Positions 37,901 through 45,039 of a stretch of 64,000 bases of DNA are shown piece by piece. Position 1 is the stretch's first letter, and the number at the start of each line of letters is the position of its first letter. The notes under the pieces are model-generated. The model did not search any database. It saw only the letters and a program-made list of their open reading frames with translations, and was not told the origin of the DNA. The translations under genes were made by a program, and so were the position numbers. Source of the DNA: Chitinophaga varians (GTDB lineage: Bacteria > Bacteroidota > Bacteroidia > Chitinophagales > Chitinophagaceae); contig NZ_JACVFB010000002.1 of assembly GCF_014529945.1 (NCBI RefSeq), positions 992,001 to 1,056,000 of the forward strand, in the 5' to 3' direction.

Positions 37901-40710
37901 TCCTCAACCCGGACAACGCGCTTACCTATAACTGGTACACCACACCAACAGGCGGTACACCGATCTTTACCGGAACGGTATTCGTAACGCCGCCGCTGAC
38001 TTCTACTACAACATACTATGTGGAAGCAGTGGGTGATCCTACCAAGTGCGGCGCACCATCTGCCCGTGTAGCCGGTACCGTGAACGTAGTGACTGCTCCG
38101 CCGGCACCAGTGGTAATACCGGCAGCTGTCAACACCTGCACCGGCTCCAGTGTCACACTGACCGTGCAGAACCCGCAGCCTGGTGTAAACTACCAGTGGA
38201 ACGATGCGGTAGGCAACCTGGTATTTACCGGCGTCAGCTACACCTTCAATGCAGACAGCACCACCACCTATTATGTGAGAGGTGTGATCGGCGGCGGCTG
38301 TCCAAGGTCTTGTGGCGGATGCCCTGGCCCAAGGACCGCGATACCGGTAACCGTGAACCCGGCGCCTGCCACTCCGACGATTGCCGCTACTTCGCTCAAT
38401 GTCTGCGCAGGTGGTTCCGTAACCCTCAGCATCCAGAACCCTGTAGCGGGCGTTACCTACAAATGGTATGACGCCTCCACCGGCGGTACGCTGCTCGGCA
38501 CCGGCAATACTTATACTACTAACCCGCTGAATGTAACGACCGACTTCTATGCTGAAGCCAGCAACGGTACCTGCACCAGCGCGGTAAGAGCTAAAGTGAC
38601 TGTCAGCGTAGGCACCGCTCCGACACCGGTACTCGAATCCAATGCACTGACTATCTGCACAGGATCTACTGCAACATTGCGTGTGATCTCTCCTGTAAAC
38701 AATATCACGTATAACTGGTACACTGTACCAACAGGCGGTACGCCAGTCTTCTCCGGACCGGTTTACACCACCCTGCCGCTCACCAACTCTACCGACTTCT
38801 ATGTGGAAGCCGTAGGTGATCCGATGTTGTGTGGTAATCCTTCTGCAAGAGTAAAAGCCACTGTAACAGTGACCTCCGCTCCTGCTGCTCCGGAAGTAAC
38901 AGCTACCAGTCTCAGGACCTGCGCAGGCACCGGTGTAACAGTATCCGTGAAGAATGCTCAGCCAGGATTCATCTATCAATGGTATGATGCTCCAACAGGT
39001 GGTACCCTGCTCTTTACCGGTGAGGTATATAACATACCAGCGGTAAGCAACACTACTACCTACTATGTACAGGCCAATATAGGCACCGGCTGCTCCAGCG
39101 CCACCAGGACCGCGGTTGTGGTGAACGTAGATCCGGCACCGGCTATGCCGACCGTAGCGGCCAATAACCTCACCATCTGCATCGGTGGTACCGCAACCTT
39201 TACCATCCAGAACCCGGATCCGGCATTGACCTACAACTGGTACGATGCGCCGACCAATGGAACATTACTGGGCAGCGGTCCAGGCTTTACTACCGGTGCG
39301 TTGACCAATACCACTTCCTTCTATGTGGTAGCGGTGAATAATAACGGCTGCGCAAGCTCCAGCGTGAGTGTGACAGCGACCGTGATCACTACCATCGACG
39401 CTCCGCTGGCCGATCCTGTAACAACCTGCGCTGGTCAGACCGTGACCCTGGCAGTGAAGAACAGTGTGGCAGGCGTGATCTACAAATGGTACACGCAAGC
39501 TACCGGCGGTACACCAGTATTCACCGGTGCTAACTACAGCATCACACCAACCGGTAATGCGACTTACTACCTCGAAGCTGCTACCAGCGGTGGCTGTGTA
39601 AGCGCCAGCAGAACAGCAGTGAATGTCACTGTCAATGCAGCACCGGCAGTACCGGTAGTGGCGAATGCAACACTCCAGACTTGTCTGAGCCAGACCGTAG
39701 TGCTGAGTGTACAAAGCCCGAATGCAGCACTCACTTATAAATGGTATACTACCGCAACCGGCGGAACAGCGATATCAACCGGCAGCAGCTTTACAACGCC
39801 ACCGGTGACCGCTAACGCGATGTACTATGTGGAAGCCGTGAATGCTACCGGCTGTCCAAGTGCAACCCGCGCTGCTGTGAGCGTTCAGCTGATCAATGCT
39901 CCGGCTGCACCGACAGTTACCGGCAACGAAAATGGTATCTGCCCGGGTAAAACAGCCACGCTGACAGCCAGTTCAACAACGGCGGGTGTCACCTTCAACT
40001 GGTACACATTGCCTACCGGCGGTACACCAGTGTTTACCGGTCCGGTGTACACCACACCAGCGCTGAACACTACCACTACCTTCTATGTGGAAGCGGTAAG
40101 CCCCACCGGTGGTTGTGTAGGCATCGGTGCAAGAACAGCGGTGATCGTCAGCATGCTGCAACCGCTCGCCGCACCGCATGTGGCATTCAGCAATATCACT
40201 GCTACCAGCGTCACCTTCACTTGGAACGCTGTTCCGGGTGCAGTACGCTACGAAGTGACCCTCGATGGTGGTGCTACCTTCAGCGCTCCAAGCACAGGCC
40301 CAAGCGGTACTTCACACACCGTGAACAACCTGCAGCCTAACCAGACCCTGAACTTCGGCGTAAGAGCTATCGGCGCCAGCGATTGTGAAACCAGCGGATT
40401 GGGTACGCTCACTTGCACAACGTCCAACCCGCAAGGCAACAACATCTTCGTTCCAAACCTGTTCAGCCCGAACGGTGACGGTATAAACGATGTGTTGTAT
40501 GTGTACGGAACTGCTATCGCGCAACTCGAATTCAGAGTGTACAACCAATGGGGTCAGCTGGTATTCACCTCCAAAGACCAACGTCAGGGATGGGATGGTA
40601 CCATGAGCGGACAGAAACAACCGGTAGGCGTATACGTATACATCGTGAAAGCGACTATGCAGGATGGACAGGTGATTACGAAGAAAGGTAACGTTACGCT
40701 CATGAGATAG
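28969..40710 (+). CDS. Giant surface adhesin with Ig-like and jelly-roll repeats, T9SS type B sorting domain
   Basis: This is a 3,913-residue secreted protein. A long basic N-terminus leads to the signal peptide (LLGNLLLLLMAFGMIAQPAMA). Two jelly-roll-like modules come first; modules of this kind then alternate with groups of three Ig-like domains. In all I count seven jelly-roll modules (starting CNxP or CEGA, with a GCxLC or similar signature) and about 29 Ig-like modules with a WY core, the last fourteen in a row, then one FN3 domain and a CHU_C gliding-motility C-terminal domain (FVPNLFSPNGDGINDVLYVY...) that is a type IX secretion signal. It probably mediates gliding or adhesion. It is followed by PorP/SprF and OmpA genes, the usual partners. 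The ATG at 28969 fits the signal peptide better than the upstream ATG at 28876. Confidence 0.9.
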   Translation: MHSNTTPNCPFIAAPITQSWAKSALNTPVLLFFKRHTRLLGNLLLLLMAFGMIAQPAMAQTQTQRVYANSQSNNVDITGIGVCLACGVTNPDSAIDVTGNFLKTSSQINAPVVVSLLGQVTISQNLIFPAGQLPTASTPAVVKIGAGSALSLALAGSITVQAYNGTTAVGSPAPISNALLNLLASGNQAEIFVPAPGVAYDRVRVSIRADLLSALVDVNVYAAYYNKPATGTINCNTPIDVLYGINGTLAGVGSVSGVDNAVDGNVNSFAQMFSAVGTTLTNSYAQITAVYPGLSKAGDSVRIVTSNAGALLSAQLLNAITIVTYNQGTVVDSLNGSSALLKIDLLSGASGPQTLTFASSGVFDHIQVRFGAVVSGLATLNVNEIQRFSPSPTTTGGSVVKTTCLGTPVTLSVSNPDNVNYNYTWYDSTQTTVVGTGSSFQAPATTAGSFRYYVSAMLKTCSASESAKALVTVLVNNYATAADITVPPTTAVCANVATITPTATNPSGTPTFKWYKDINKTTQITNGLVEGPISYAIDAAGKLTITGLTAPSTTFYVSITDSTHCENQAGALAAATVTVGTSPVPPVTATGVSGNTGQTITLTASAPAGTIEWYTDTTLAPIATGPNFNVGPFATPGVHTYFVGVRLPGGCSSARIRVDVTITTPGTPTSCNAPTTTAWGTTLGCILCAVNNPDNAVDGNPNNFSQLNVPVGLLGGAAFQQLIFPQPGAGTDSVRFDLEFPGGLADVSLLGGVVLTVANGTTPVTRDTLTSLLHLTLLTSTRAYITIPATAAFDRVEVKMTGTLNLLNAVNIYGARIISPNPTALVRNVQACVGSTATLNATPAPGTSVQWYADSTTTTALGPNPYTTPVLNTPGTITYWAQVIGTNGCANPDRIPVVVTVNALATAADVNLADTTLGCVSNTAVLKPTSTTVTNPVFTWYKDANKTTAITNGLTEGAVHFALDSVGNLTITGLALGNYTYYVAVSGTNRCENAAGALKPAVVKIVNAPASPVVTGTVVVATGQQATLTASPVPGAVINWYADSTTTTIAGTGTSFVVGPFNNPGTYSYFAAVSVPGACSSARVRVDVVVTGPVIPSPDCNVPTSQVSGTTLGCVLCSVQNPTNDIDSSTTNFTTLSMPVGLLGGSVFQQLIFPNPGAAGDSIRLTMAAPGGLADVSLLGGVVITQYNGATAVKADTLADLLTLRLLSGQQFNATVSATGTYDRVEVKLTGLANLITSLDIYGARILYPNPTISGTGDTVCVNQKATLSVTPAAGTTVRWYADSTSTTVLSSQNTYTTDTLRTPGKVTYYVQVVGANNCANPDRIAVSAVVNPLATAADINLADTTRSCVSSAAMLKPTSSTITNPVFTWYKDANKTTAITNGLTEGAVHYALDSVGNLTITGLALGNYTYYVAVSGVGRCENAAGALKAAVVSVVNAPATPVVTGTVVVATGQQATLTASPVPGAVINWYADSTTTTIAGTGTSFVVGPFNNPGTYSYFAAVSVPGACSSARVRVDVVVTGPVIPSPDCNVPTSQVSGTTLGCVLCSVQDPTNDIDSSKTNFTRLSVPVGLLGGSVFQQLIFPNPGAAGDSIRLTMAAPGGLADVSLFAGIVITQYNGATAVKADTLANLLTLRLLNGQQFNATVGATTTYDRVEVKLTGTLNLLNAIDIYGARVLYPNPTISGTGDTVCVNQKATLSVTPAAGTTVRWYADSTSTTVLSSQNTYTTDTLRTPGKVTYYVQVVGANNCANPDRVPVTVTVSPAPVVPGTDQTLNLCPGTSAALAVSNPNNQLTYNWYNVATGGTKLNTDSGYIFNVPNITKDTTFYVEAMSACGAVSPRQAFHIVISAALSAPVVTPNPDSVNIGTQAVLKASSNAANVTFTWYGSQAGNDSLFTGPTYAPPTQNTPGTVTYWVKASINGSCSSIRVPVVVVYGQFTTPTPVPCEGATTQTIGGSGLLILGNVYNPQLAVDNDASTAASLVINLGVLNAEVWEKAGFNGLSAPGDTVRVLLSDPGVILSASLLGGVQLTTYNGNAPQDSVIVSDPLVNLRLLNNGTQAIAEFVPAHPFDAIQVKLKSGIVGALTEIGFNYAQRALAKPTVQASQVAVCSGNTATLNVQNSAAGVTYRWYTFNGTYLTGKDGTSLTTGALTADTSFFVEAYRNGCASTARTKVDVKVAAAPAAPTVQSNDVKVCPGSDAVLAITNPLAGYSYNWYNVPAGGTKLNTDSGFTYKVVNVTAAATYYVEAVNDSCNTISATRTAVNVSTAASLPDPTVTPNPDTVVVNQQPVFTASASTANAQFYWFATQTSTDTLFKGAQYAAPASATIGTVTYWVVAAVPGAGSCTSARVPVTAVTISDRQDPVPCEGASSFTIGGSGLLVLGNVYNPQLAVDNSANTYSSLVIDLGVLNASVWERAYFNGVSTPGDTVKVMVTNPSQVLSAAVLASLQLTSYNGNTAGDSVLVSNPLVNINLLSGGRSALLSFVPTQPFTGVEVKLKSGIVGALTEVGFNYAQRAIVQPTVQVANANICKGQQATINVVNPAAGITYSWYDSHGNHLLDSIAYVTPPTLDSGIYTYTVRAMRNNCSGAASLPATVTVYGTPATPVATKDSVTTCVNTPVTLSVNAVPGVNFNWYDAATGGAKLASNTNTYTTPANLGVGTYKFYVEAVNGNNCANAGARAVITLMVTTASTAADINVTDQTICAGDTAVLTPTSATVVNPVFKWYANPDKTGPITQGVSATGVLSVTGLAPGNYTYYVSVSSAGNCENAAGDLKAAHVTVNKRSTAADIILNDTTACAKTTVTLTATTTTVTNPVFKWYQDASLQTLLFTGPSYTTPLITANTTYYVTVEGSNSCANAAGTAKAVNVNITSLQTPTVTASNTNICAGDSVVLSVQNPVNTLTYRWYNVATGGTALFTGPVYIVRNLTVSTDFYVEASAGSCTDTARVKISIGVGTAPTPVLVSSNVTACQNTPGTLMILNPDNALTYNWYTTPTGGTPIFTGTVFVTPPLTSTTTYYVEAVGDPTKCGAPSARVAGTVNVVTAPPAPVVIPAAVNTCTGSSVTLTVQNPQPGVNYQWNDAVGNLVFTGVSYTFNADSTTTYYVRGVIGGGCPRSCGGCPGPRTAIPVTVNPAPATPTIAATSLNVCAGGSVTLSIQNPVAGVTYKWYDASTGGTLLGTGNTYTTNPLNVTTDFYAEASNGTCTSAVRAKVTVSVGTAPTPVLESNALTICTGSTATLRVISPVNNITYNWYTVPTGGTPVFSGPVYTTLPLTNSTDFYVEAVGDPMLCGNPSARVKATVTVTSAPAAPEVTATSLRTCAGTGVTVSVKNAQPGFIYQWYDAPTGGTLLFTGEVYNIPAVSNTTTYYVQANIGTGCSSATRTAVVVNVDPAPAMPTVAANNLTICIGGTATFTIQNPDPALTYNWYDAPTNGTLLGSGPGFTTGALTNTTSFYVVAVNNNGCASSSVSVTATVITTIDAPLADPVTTCAGQTVTLAVKNSVAGVIYKWYTQATGGTPVFTGANYSITPTGNATYYLEAATSGGCVSASRTAVNVTVNAAPAVPVVANATLQTCLSQTVVLSVQSPNAALTYKWYTTATGGTAISTGSSFTTPPVTANAMYYVEAVNATGCPSATRAAVSVQLINAPAAPTVTGNENGICPGKTATLTASSTTAGVTFNWYTLPTGGTPVFTGPVYTTPALNTTTTFYVEAVSPTGGCVGIGARTAVIVSMLQPLAAPHVAFSNITATSVTFTWNAVPGAVRYEVTLDGGATFSAPSTGPSGTSHTVNNLQPNQTLNFGVRAIGASDCETSGLGTLTCTTSNPQGNNIFVPNLFSPNGDGINDVLYVYGTAIAQLEFRVYNQWGQLVFTSKDQRQGWDGTMSGQKQPVGVYVYIVKATMQDGQVITKKGNVTLMR
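32251..34261 (+). repeat. Near-identical tandem 1,290-bp supermodule repeat in the adhesin gene
   Basis: The sequence beginning ATTCCTTCTCCGGATTGTAA occurs at 32251 and again at 33541, exactly 1,290 bp (430 codons) later. Nearly 90 bp around it differ at one position. Each unit encodes one jelly-roll module and three Ig-like modules. A more diverged third unit lies upstream from about 30,970. The repeat is in frame. Confidence 0.85.
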
Positions 40711-40751
40711 CGACAGGAACAGAAACCCGTAGACAAAAAAATAAAGAACTA

Positions 40752-40788
40752 GCCGGGGTGCATGCCAGGCACCGGTTTGCACCCCGGC
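40752..40788 (+). terminator. Hairpin between adhesin and PorP/SprF genes
   Basis: The perfect 11-bp stem GCCGGGGTGCA/TGCACCCCGGC is followed by CAATTTT. It lies 41 nt after the adhesin stop and 28 nt before the next ATG, so it could act as a partial terminator that lowers downstream gene expression or protects the adhesin mRNA 3' end. Confidence 0.65.
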
Positions 40789-40816
40789 CAATTTTGAACA
40801 AGTAAAAAATGTTCCT

Positions 40817-41824
40817 ATGAAAAGGATCTTAATTGTTGCAGTACTTTTGTGGAGCAGTTTGTTGCCCTGGCAGTCTTTTGCACAGGTAGACCCGCACTTT
40901 TCCCAGTATTATGCCTATCCGCTCTGGTTAAACCCGGCATTGACAGGCGTAATTGACGGAGATTACAGAATTTCAGGAAATTACCGCAACCAATGGGCAA
41001 ACTATGGAAAACCCTTCTCTACTGCCGGCGTTTCCGTGGATGCTGCCACAGATAAAAATATTGGGGTAGGCCTCAATGTCCTTAATATGTCTGCCGGCGA
41101 TGCCGGATATAACTTCTTCAATGCCATGGCCAGTGTGTCTTACACTGGTGTACGGTTTGGCCAGACTAAAACCAGCCAGATCGTATTCGGCATCCAGGGC
41201 GGTATTATCAACCGCCGGGTAGATCCTGCCAAGTTCCAGACAGGTAGCCAGTATAAGCCGACCATCGGATTTGATCCCAGCATCGCCAACGGCGAAAATG
41301 TGACCACCACATCTTCTACTGTATTTGATGCGGGCGCCGGCGCCATGTTCTTCGATGGCAATCCTAATCATATGCTCAATCCCTTCGTAGGGTTTGCAGC
41401 AGCACACCTCACCGGGCCGAAAGATCCTTTCGCCAGCTCGGGTGAAGAAAAGAAACTGCCGGTACGTTACCTCGTACATGGCGGTACCAAAATAAAACTC
41501 AACGAAACGGTAAGCCTCACCCCTACCGGTCTTTATATGCGCCAGGGCAACGCCGAAGAAGTAGTAGCCGGTATGTACGCTCAACTGCTGGTAAACCCCG
41601 ATTTCGATTTCCTCGTAGGTGGTAACTACCGTTTTAACGATGCAGTCATTCCTTTTGCCGGCTTCCATTTCAAAGGATTTGTCCTCGGCCTTAGCTATGA
41701 CGCCAACACCTCAAATATGCGCCGCCTTGTCAACGGTAGCCAGAGCTTTGAAATATCGCTGTCCTTTATCAGCAGGAAAAGAAGGGTGCTGAATGAAGAA
41801 TACTTCATCTGCCCCAGATTATAA
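40817..41824 (+). CDS. PorP/SprF family type IX secretion outer-membrane protein
   Basis: A 335-residue outer-membrane beta-barrel of the PorP/SprF family. The signal peptide (ILIVAVLLWSSLLPWQSFA) is followed by the family hallmark QVDPHFSQYYAYPLWLNPALTG, then GNYRNQW, and later VLGLSYDANTSNM near the C-terminus. These proteins help secrete or anchor giant T9SS substrates such as SprB-like adhesins. Placement directly after the adhesin gene and before an OmpA gene is the conserved Bacteroidota arrangement, so its client is very probably the upstream protein. Confidence 0.93.
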   Translation: MKRILIVAVLLWSSLLPWQSFAQVDPHFSQYYAYPLWLNPALTGVIDGDYRISGNYRNQWANYGKPFSTAGVSVDAATDKNIGVGLNVLNMSAGDAGYNFFNAMASVSYTGVRFGQTKTSQIVFGIQGGIINRRVDPAKFQTGSQYKPTIGFDPSIANGENVTTTSSTVFDAGAGAMFFDGNPNHMLNPFVGFAAAHLTGPKDPFASSGEEKKLPVRYLVHGGTKIKLNETVSLTPTGLYMRQGNAEEVVAGMYAQLLVNPDFDFLVGGNYRFNDAVIPFAGFHFKGFVLGLSYDANTSNMRRLVNGSQSFEISLSFISRKRRVLNEEYFICPRL

Positions 41825-41898
41825 GGGTAACGTCACACAAGTGGATATATAACAGAAGTGGATACATTATTTCTCCAGACCATAGAATTAGAACCTTC

Positions 41899-43956
41899 AT
41901 GAAAAAAATTACACTTCTTGTACTGGTAATTTTTGCAGGGCTGATTAATTCGATACAGGCGCAATACGTAGTTGATTTCAAACATACGGCAGACGTATAT
42001 TACAACGCCAAGGACTATTATTCGGCAGCACAGTATTACAATAAAGCCCTGGGCACTTTCAAAGTGAAACCAGAACAGATATTGCCTTATGCCATCGCCA
42101 ACGCAGCTCCTCCCAGTGGTAAGTTTAAAGACTATCAACAGGTTGTGTCCCGGCTGGCAGAATCCTATCGGCTTTACCATGATTTTGGAAACGCCGAAAC
42201 CTGGTATTCCCAGGTGGTAGGATTCAATAACCCCCAATATCTGCAAGCCAAATACTGGTACGGCGTATGCCTGAGAGCCAATGGGAAATTTGAGGAGGCA
42301 CTGAAACAGTTCAACGAATTTAAGACCAGCTATACCGGCGCAGATGAACTCTCTACCCGTGTGCCACTGGAAATCGCTAACTGTGAATTCGCTTTGAGCG
42401 AAGCCAGTAAGCAACCCCGATACACCATCTCCAAACTGTCTGGTAATGTGAATGAAGGCGGCGCCAATTATGCGCCTGTGGTGATGGGCCCCAATACCCT
42501 GATGTTTACTTCTTCCCGCGCAGAAACACCTCCGCTGCCGACCAAACAAACTACTGAAAAGAAGAAGGACAGAAAAGGCACACCTTATGTAAATGACCTC
42601 TATACTGCCAGCGGTACCGGCAGTGATTTTAGCAGCAGTCAAAAACTAAATATCCCCGTGGCCAAAGGATATGACCAGGGCGTTTCTTCTATCTCCCCCG
42701 ATGGTAACTCCATGTATATGACCCGCTGGTCAGTAAAAGATGGGGTGAAACAAGCTGCCATCTACCTCAGTACAAAACAAAATGGGACATGGTCAGAGCC
42801 ACAGAAAATGGGCGACAATATCAATATGGATGGTTACAACTCCATGCAGCCTTATATCACCGCTGATGGCAGGTACCTGCTGTTTTCCTCCAACAGGCCC
42901 GGTGGTATGGGTAAATACGATATCTGGTACTGTGTCATGAACAGCAATGCTCCCGGTAATGCCCGTAATATGGGAACTACTATCAACACCAAAGATGAAG
43001 AGCAGGCGCCTTTTTATGATGCAGAGAAAAATGTACTGGTGTTTAGCTCCGATGGCCGTGTGGGCCTCGGTGGACTGGATTTCTTCCAAAGTGAAGGTGA
43101 TTTCGGTTCCTGGTCGACACCGGTGAATATGGGTAAACCATTGAACTCTCCCAAAGATGATATCTATTATTCTGCGATGGACAACGCACACCCGTTTGCA
43201 GAAGGATTCATCAGTTCTGACCGCGAATCCGTTTGCTGCCTCGAAGTGTTCAGTATCAAAAGAGTCCGGAAAATGGCCGGTGGCCTGATTGTGGACTGTG
43301 ATACCCATCAGCCGTTGGCAGGGGCTACCATTACCCTCCTGGATACAGTAAGACAGAAAACACTGAGTAAAATAACGCTCGACGCTACCGGTCGTTACTC
43401 CTTTGAAGTAGACCCACAGCGTTATTATAAAATCATTGCAGAGAAAGAAAACTACTTTACCAAGAGCCTCTATTTTAAATCAGATGAGCTCAATAAAGTG
43501 GATTCTCTCGATAATCCTACCCTCTGTCTCAAGCACTATGAAGTGGAGAAACCAATTGTCCTGAACAATATCTACTATGATTTTGGTAAAGCGACCCTGC
43601 GGCCTGAATCTAAAATTGTACTGGATACCGTGGTGGATATGTTGAACGATAATCCTAAACTGATGATTGAAATGTCTGCACATACAGACAGCGTGGGGTC
43701 TGATAAATTTAACCAGAAGCTGTCTCAGTCCCGTGCGCAATCCTGTGTGGACTACCTGATCAGCAGAGGTGTTTCTTCTCAGCGGTTGATCGCAAAAGGA
43801 TATGGCAAGTCTCGTCCTATTGCACCGAACTCACTGCCTAACCATAAAGATAATCCGGAAGGTCGTCAGAAAAACAGACGTACAGAGTTTAAGGTACTGC
43901 GTAAACAGATGCCGGTGCTGACCAATAACGCGAATGAAAATCAGCCATCACAATAG
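41899..43956 (+). CDS. OmpA-family protein with TPR and PD40 repeats (PorE-like)
   Basis: A 685-residue envelope protein. After a signal peptide (ITLLVLVIFAGLINSIQA), TPR-like helices span about residues 20-160. A WD40/PD40-like beta-propeller follows (blades with SSxRPGGMGKYDIWYC and DGRVGLGGLDFFQ), then a small carboxypeptidase-regulatory-like domain (GGLIVDCDTHQPLAGATITL) and a C-terminal OmpA peptidoglycan-binding domain (IEMSAHTDSVGSDKFNQKLSQ, YLISRGVSSQRLIAKGYGKS). This is the standard partner of PorP/SprF and links the outer-membrane complex to peptidoglycan. Two hairpins follow the stop codon, ending the adhesin locus. Confidence 0.92.
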   Translation: MKKITLLVLVIFAGLINSIQAQYVVDFKHTADVYYNAKDYYSAAQYYNKALGTFKVKPEQILPYAIANAAPPSGKFKDYQQVVSRLAESYRLYHDFGNAETWYSQVVGFNNPQYLQAKYWYGVCLRANGKFEEALKQFNEFKTSYTGADELSTRVPLEIANCEFALSEASKQPRYTISKLSGNVNEGGANYAPVVMGPNTLMFTSSRAETPPLPTKQTTEKKKDRKGTPYVNDLYTASGTGSDFSSSQKLNIPVAKGYDQGVSSISPDGNSMYMTRWSVKDGVKQAAIYLSTKQNGTWSEPQKMGDNINMDGYNSMQPYITADGRYLLFSSNRPGGMGKYDIWYCVMNSNAPGNARNMGTTINTKDEEQAPFYDAEKNVLVFSSDGRVGLGGLDFFQSEGDFGSWSTPVNMGKPLNSPKDDIYYSAMDNAHPFAEGFISSDRESVCCLEVFSIKRVRKMAGGLIVDCDTHQPLAGATITLLDTVRQKTLSKITLDATGRYSFEVDPQRYYKIIAEKENYFTKSLYFKSDELNKVDSLDNPTLCLKHYEVEKPIVLNNIYYDFGKATLRPESKIVLDTVVDMLNDNPKLMIEMSAHTDSVGSDKFNQKLSQSRAQSCVDYLISRGVSSQRLIAKGYGKSRPIAPNSLPNHKDNPEGRQKNRRTEFKVLRKQMPVLTNNANENQPSQ

Positions 43957-43959
43957 CAC

Positions 43960-44046
43960 AAAAGTAAGCGGGACCTGTCCCGGATTACTTTTCCATATCC
44001 TAATAAAAAACAGGAGAATAGCCGGCGTAATGCCGGCTATTTCTTT
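43960..44046 (+). terminator. Two consecutive terminator hairpins after the OmpA gene
   Basis: The first hairpin is 43960-43992: AAAAGTAA/TTACTTTT around a GGGAC-CT-GTCCC core. The second is 44018-44040: ATAGCCGGC-GTAAT-GCCGGCTAT followed by TTCTTTT. Together they end the adhesin locus and may also serve the convergent lipoprotein gene. Confidence 0.75.
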
Positions 44047-44084
44047 TCATCACACTATACCGGAACAGTTTTAAGTGGTATAAG

Positions 44085-44600
44085 TTATTTAGACTTTCCA
44101 AAGTTGCCGATCGCCAGCGTATCTGTGGAGAAACGACTGTGCATCACCTTGAGATAGCCTGCATAGGCAACGGCGTCGTCGTATTTGAAAGGTATTTCTT
44201 TGGTAGCACCGGCAGCCTGCCGTACGGTGACTTTCTTTACATCTTTGAACAGTTCCACCATCAGCATACCGCCGTTGCCTTTTGCGTCAACGGTTTTCAG
44301 CGTATCAGTTGTGGGGGTGGTGTAATTACCACCAATGAAATATACCTGATGCACGGTGTCTTTCTTGTTTTTACCCAGTGCTAAAGTTACATTAACAGAA
44401 CTGTCAGCATTTTCATACACGGTGATGTTGCCTATTACTCTGGCAGCATCCGTGCCGGTACCCCGTAACTCGAATACGGTGTTGCGTGGTGAAGGTGGTG
44501 CTGGAGGATTGTCGTCCTTGTTGCAGGCGGTGAAGGCTATGCCCAATACAGTAGCAGCTACGACTCCCACTTTGAGAGCGTGTTGATGAAGCATAAACAT
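44085..44600 (-). CDS. Small lipoprotein, unknown function
   Basis: A 171-residue protein with a lipoprotein signal (KVGVVAATVLGIAFTAC, lipid Cys in TAC followed by NKDDN) and a proline-rich linker (PPAPPSP). The rest is a beta-rich domain (ELRGTGTDAARVIGNITVYE ... GGMLMVELFKDVKKVTV) of no recognised family, possibly a CHRD-like fold. The start could be the first ATG (44600) or the third codon (44594). It seems monocistronic and convergent with the OmpA gene. Confidence 0.65.
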   Translation of the reverse strand: MFMLHQHALKVGVVAATVLGIAFTACNKDDNPPAPPSPRNTVFELRGTGTDAARVIGNITVYENADSSVNVTLALGKNKKDTVHQVYFIGGNYTTPTTDTLKTVDAKGNGGMLMVELFKDVKKVTVRQAAGATKEIPFKYDDAVAYAGYLKVMHSRFSTDTLAIGNFGKSK

Positions 44601-44867
44601 GGTGTTTGTTTTACGAACGTTAAATTGGTTAAGTTGACTTTCGGTTTCCTTATTGTTATTTGGTTTCCTTAAAAGGTTCAGCGCGCGCTGCCTACTGCGA
44701 TATTAAACGGAAGGCAGTAATAAATGTTACATCCACTGCACAAAAAAAAATCGGGCGATTTCGCATGTATGCGGTGAAAGAATTGCCTGTATTGGGTTTT
44801 ATGATGTGGATTTTTTTTAAATATGTCAAGTGCAAGTTGTAACCCATGTTTTCTTGTAATGCTGAAA

Positions 44868-44898
44868 TTGGGACTTTTCAAAAAAACGGCTACTTTTG
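44868..44898 (+). promoter_or_regulatory. Promoter of the MATE exporter gene
   Basis: TTG at 44868-44870, a 20-nt spacer, then TACTTTTG at 44891-44898: an exact Bacteroidota consensus promoter. It predicts a 5' leader of about 135 nt before the ATG at 45040. Confidence 0.65.
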
Positions 44899-44921
44899 TT
44901 TTACATCCTGATGATGTAAAA
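44899..44921 (+). promoter_or_regulatory. Palindrome at the MATE promoter, candidate operator
   Basis: TTTTACATC-CTGAT-GATGTAAAA is a perfect 9-bp inverted repeat directly adjoining the promoter core, over the expected transcription start. It could be a repressor site or a leader hairpin. The rest of the leader holds a 3-codon ORF (44934-44945) and a GCCTGC/GCAGGC hairpin near 45000. Confidence 0.5.
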
Positions 44922-45039
44922 TTGATAGCATATGAAAGACTAATTTAAACGCGGACCTTCCACGTTTATCATTCCCCGCTTTAGAATCTTAATGGTGCCT
45001 GCCAGCAGGCGCTGAGTTTACATTTTTAACATATTGGAC

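Noticed and set aside
36460..38979. An 839-codon open frame antisense to the adhesin gene, and others such as 34063-35529.
   Set aside because: They arise from the biased codon use and repeats of the sense gene; the products are low-complexity (Ser, Tyr, Cys, Gly runs) with no recognisable domain.
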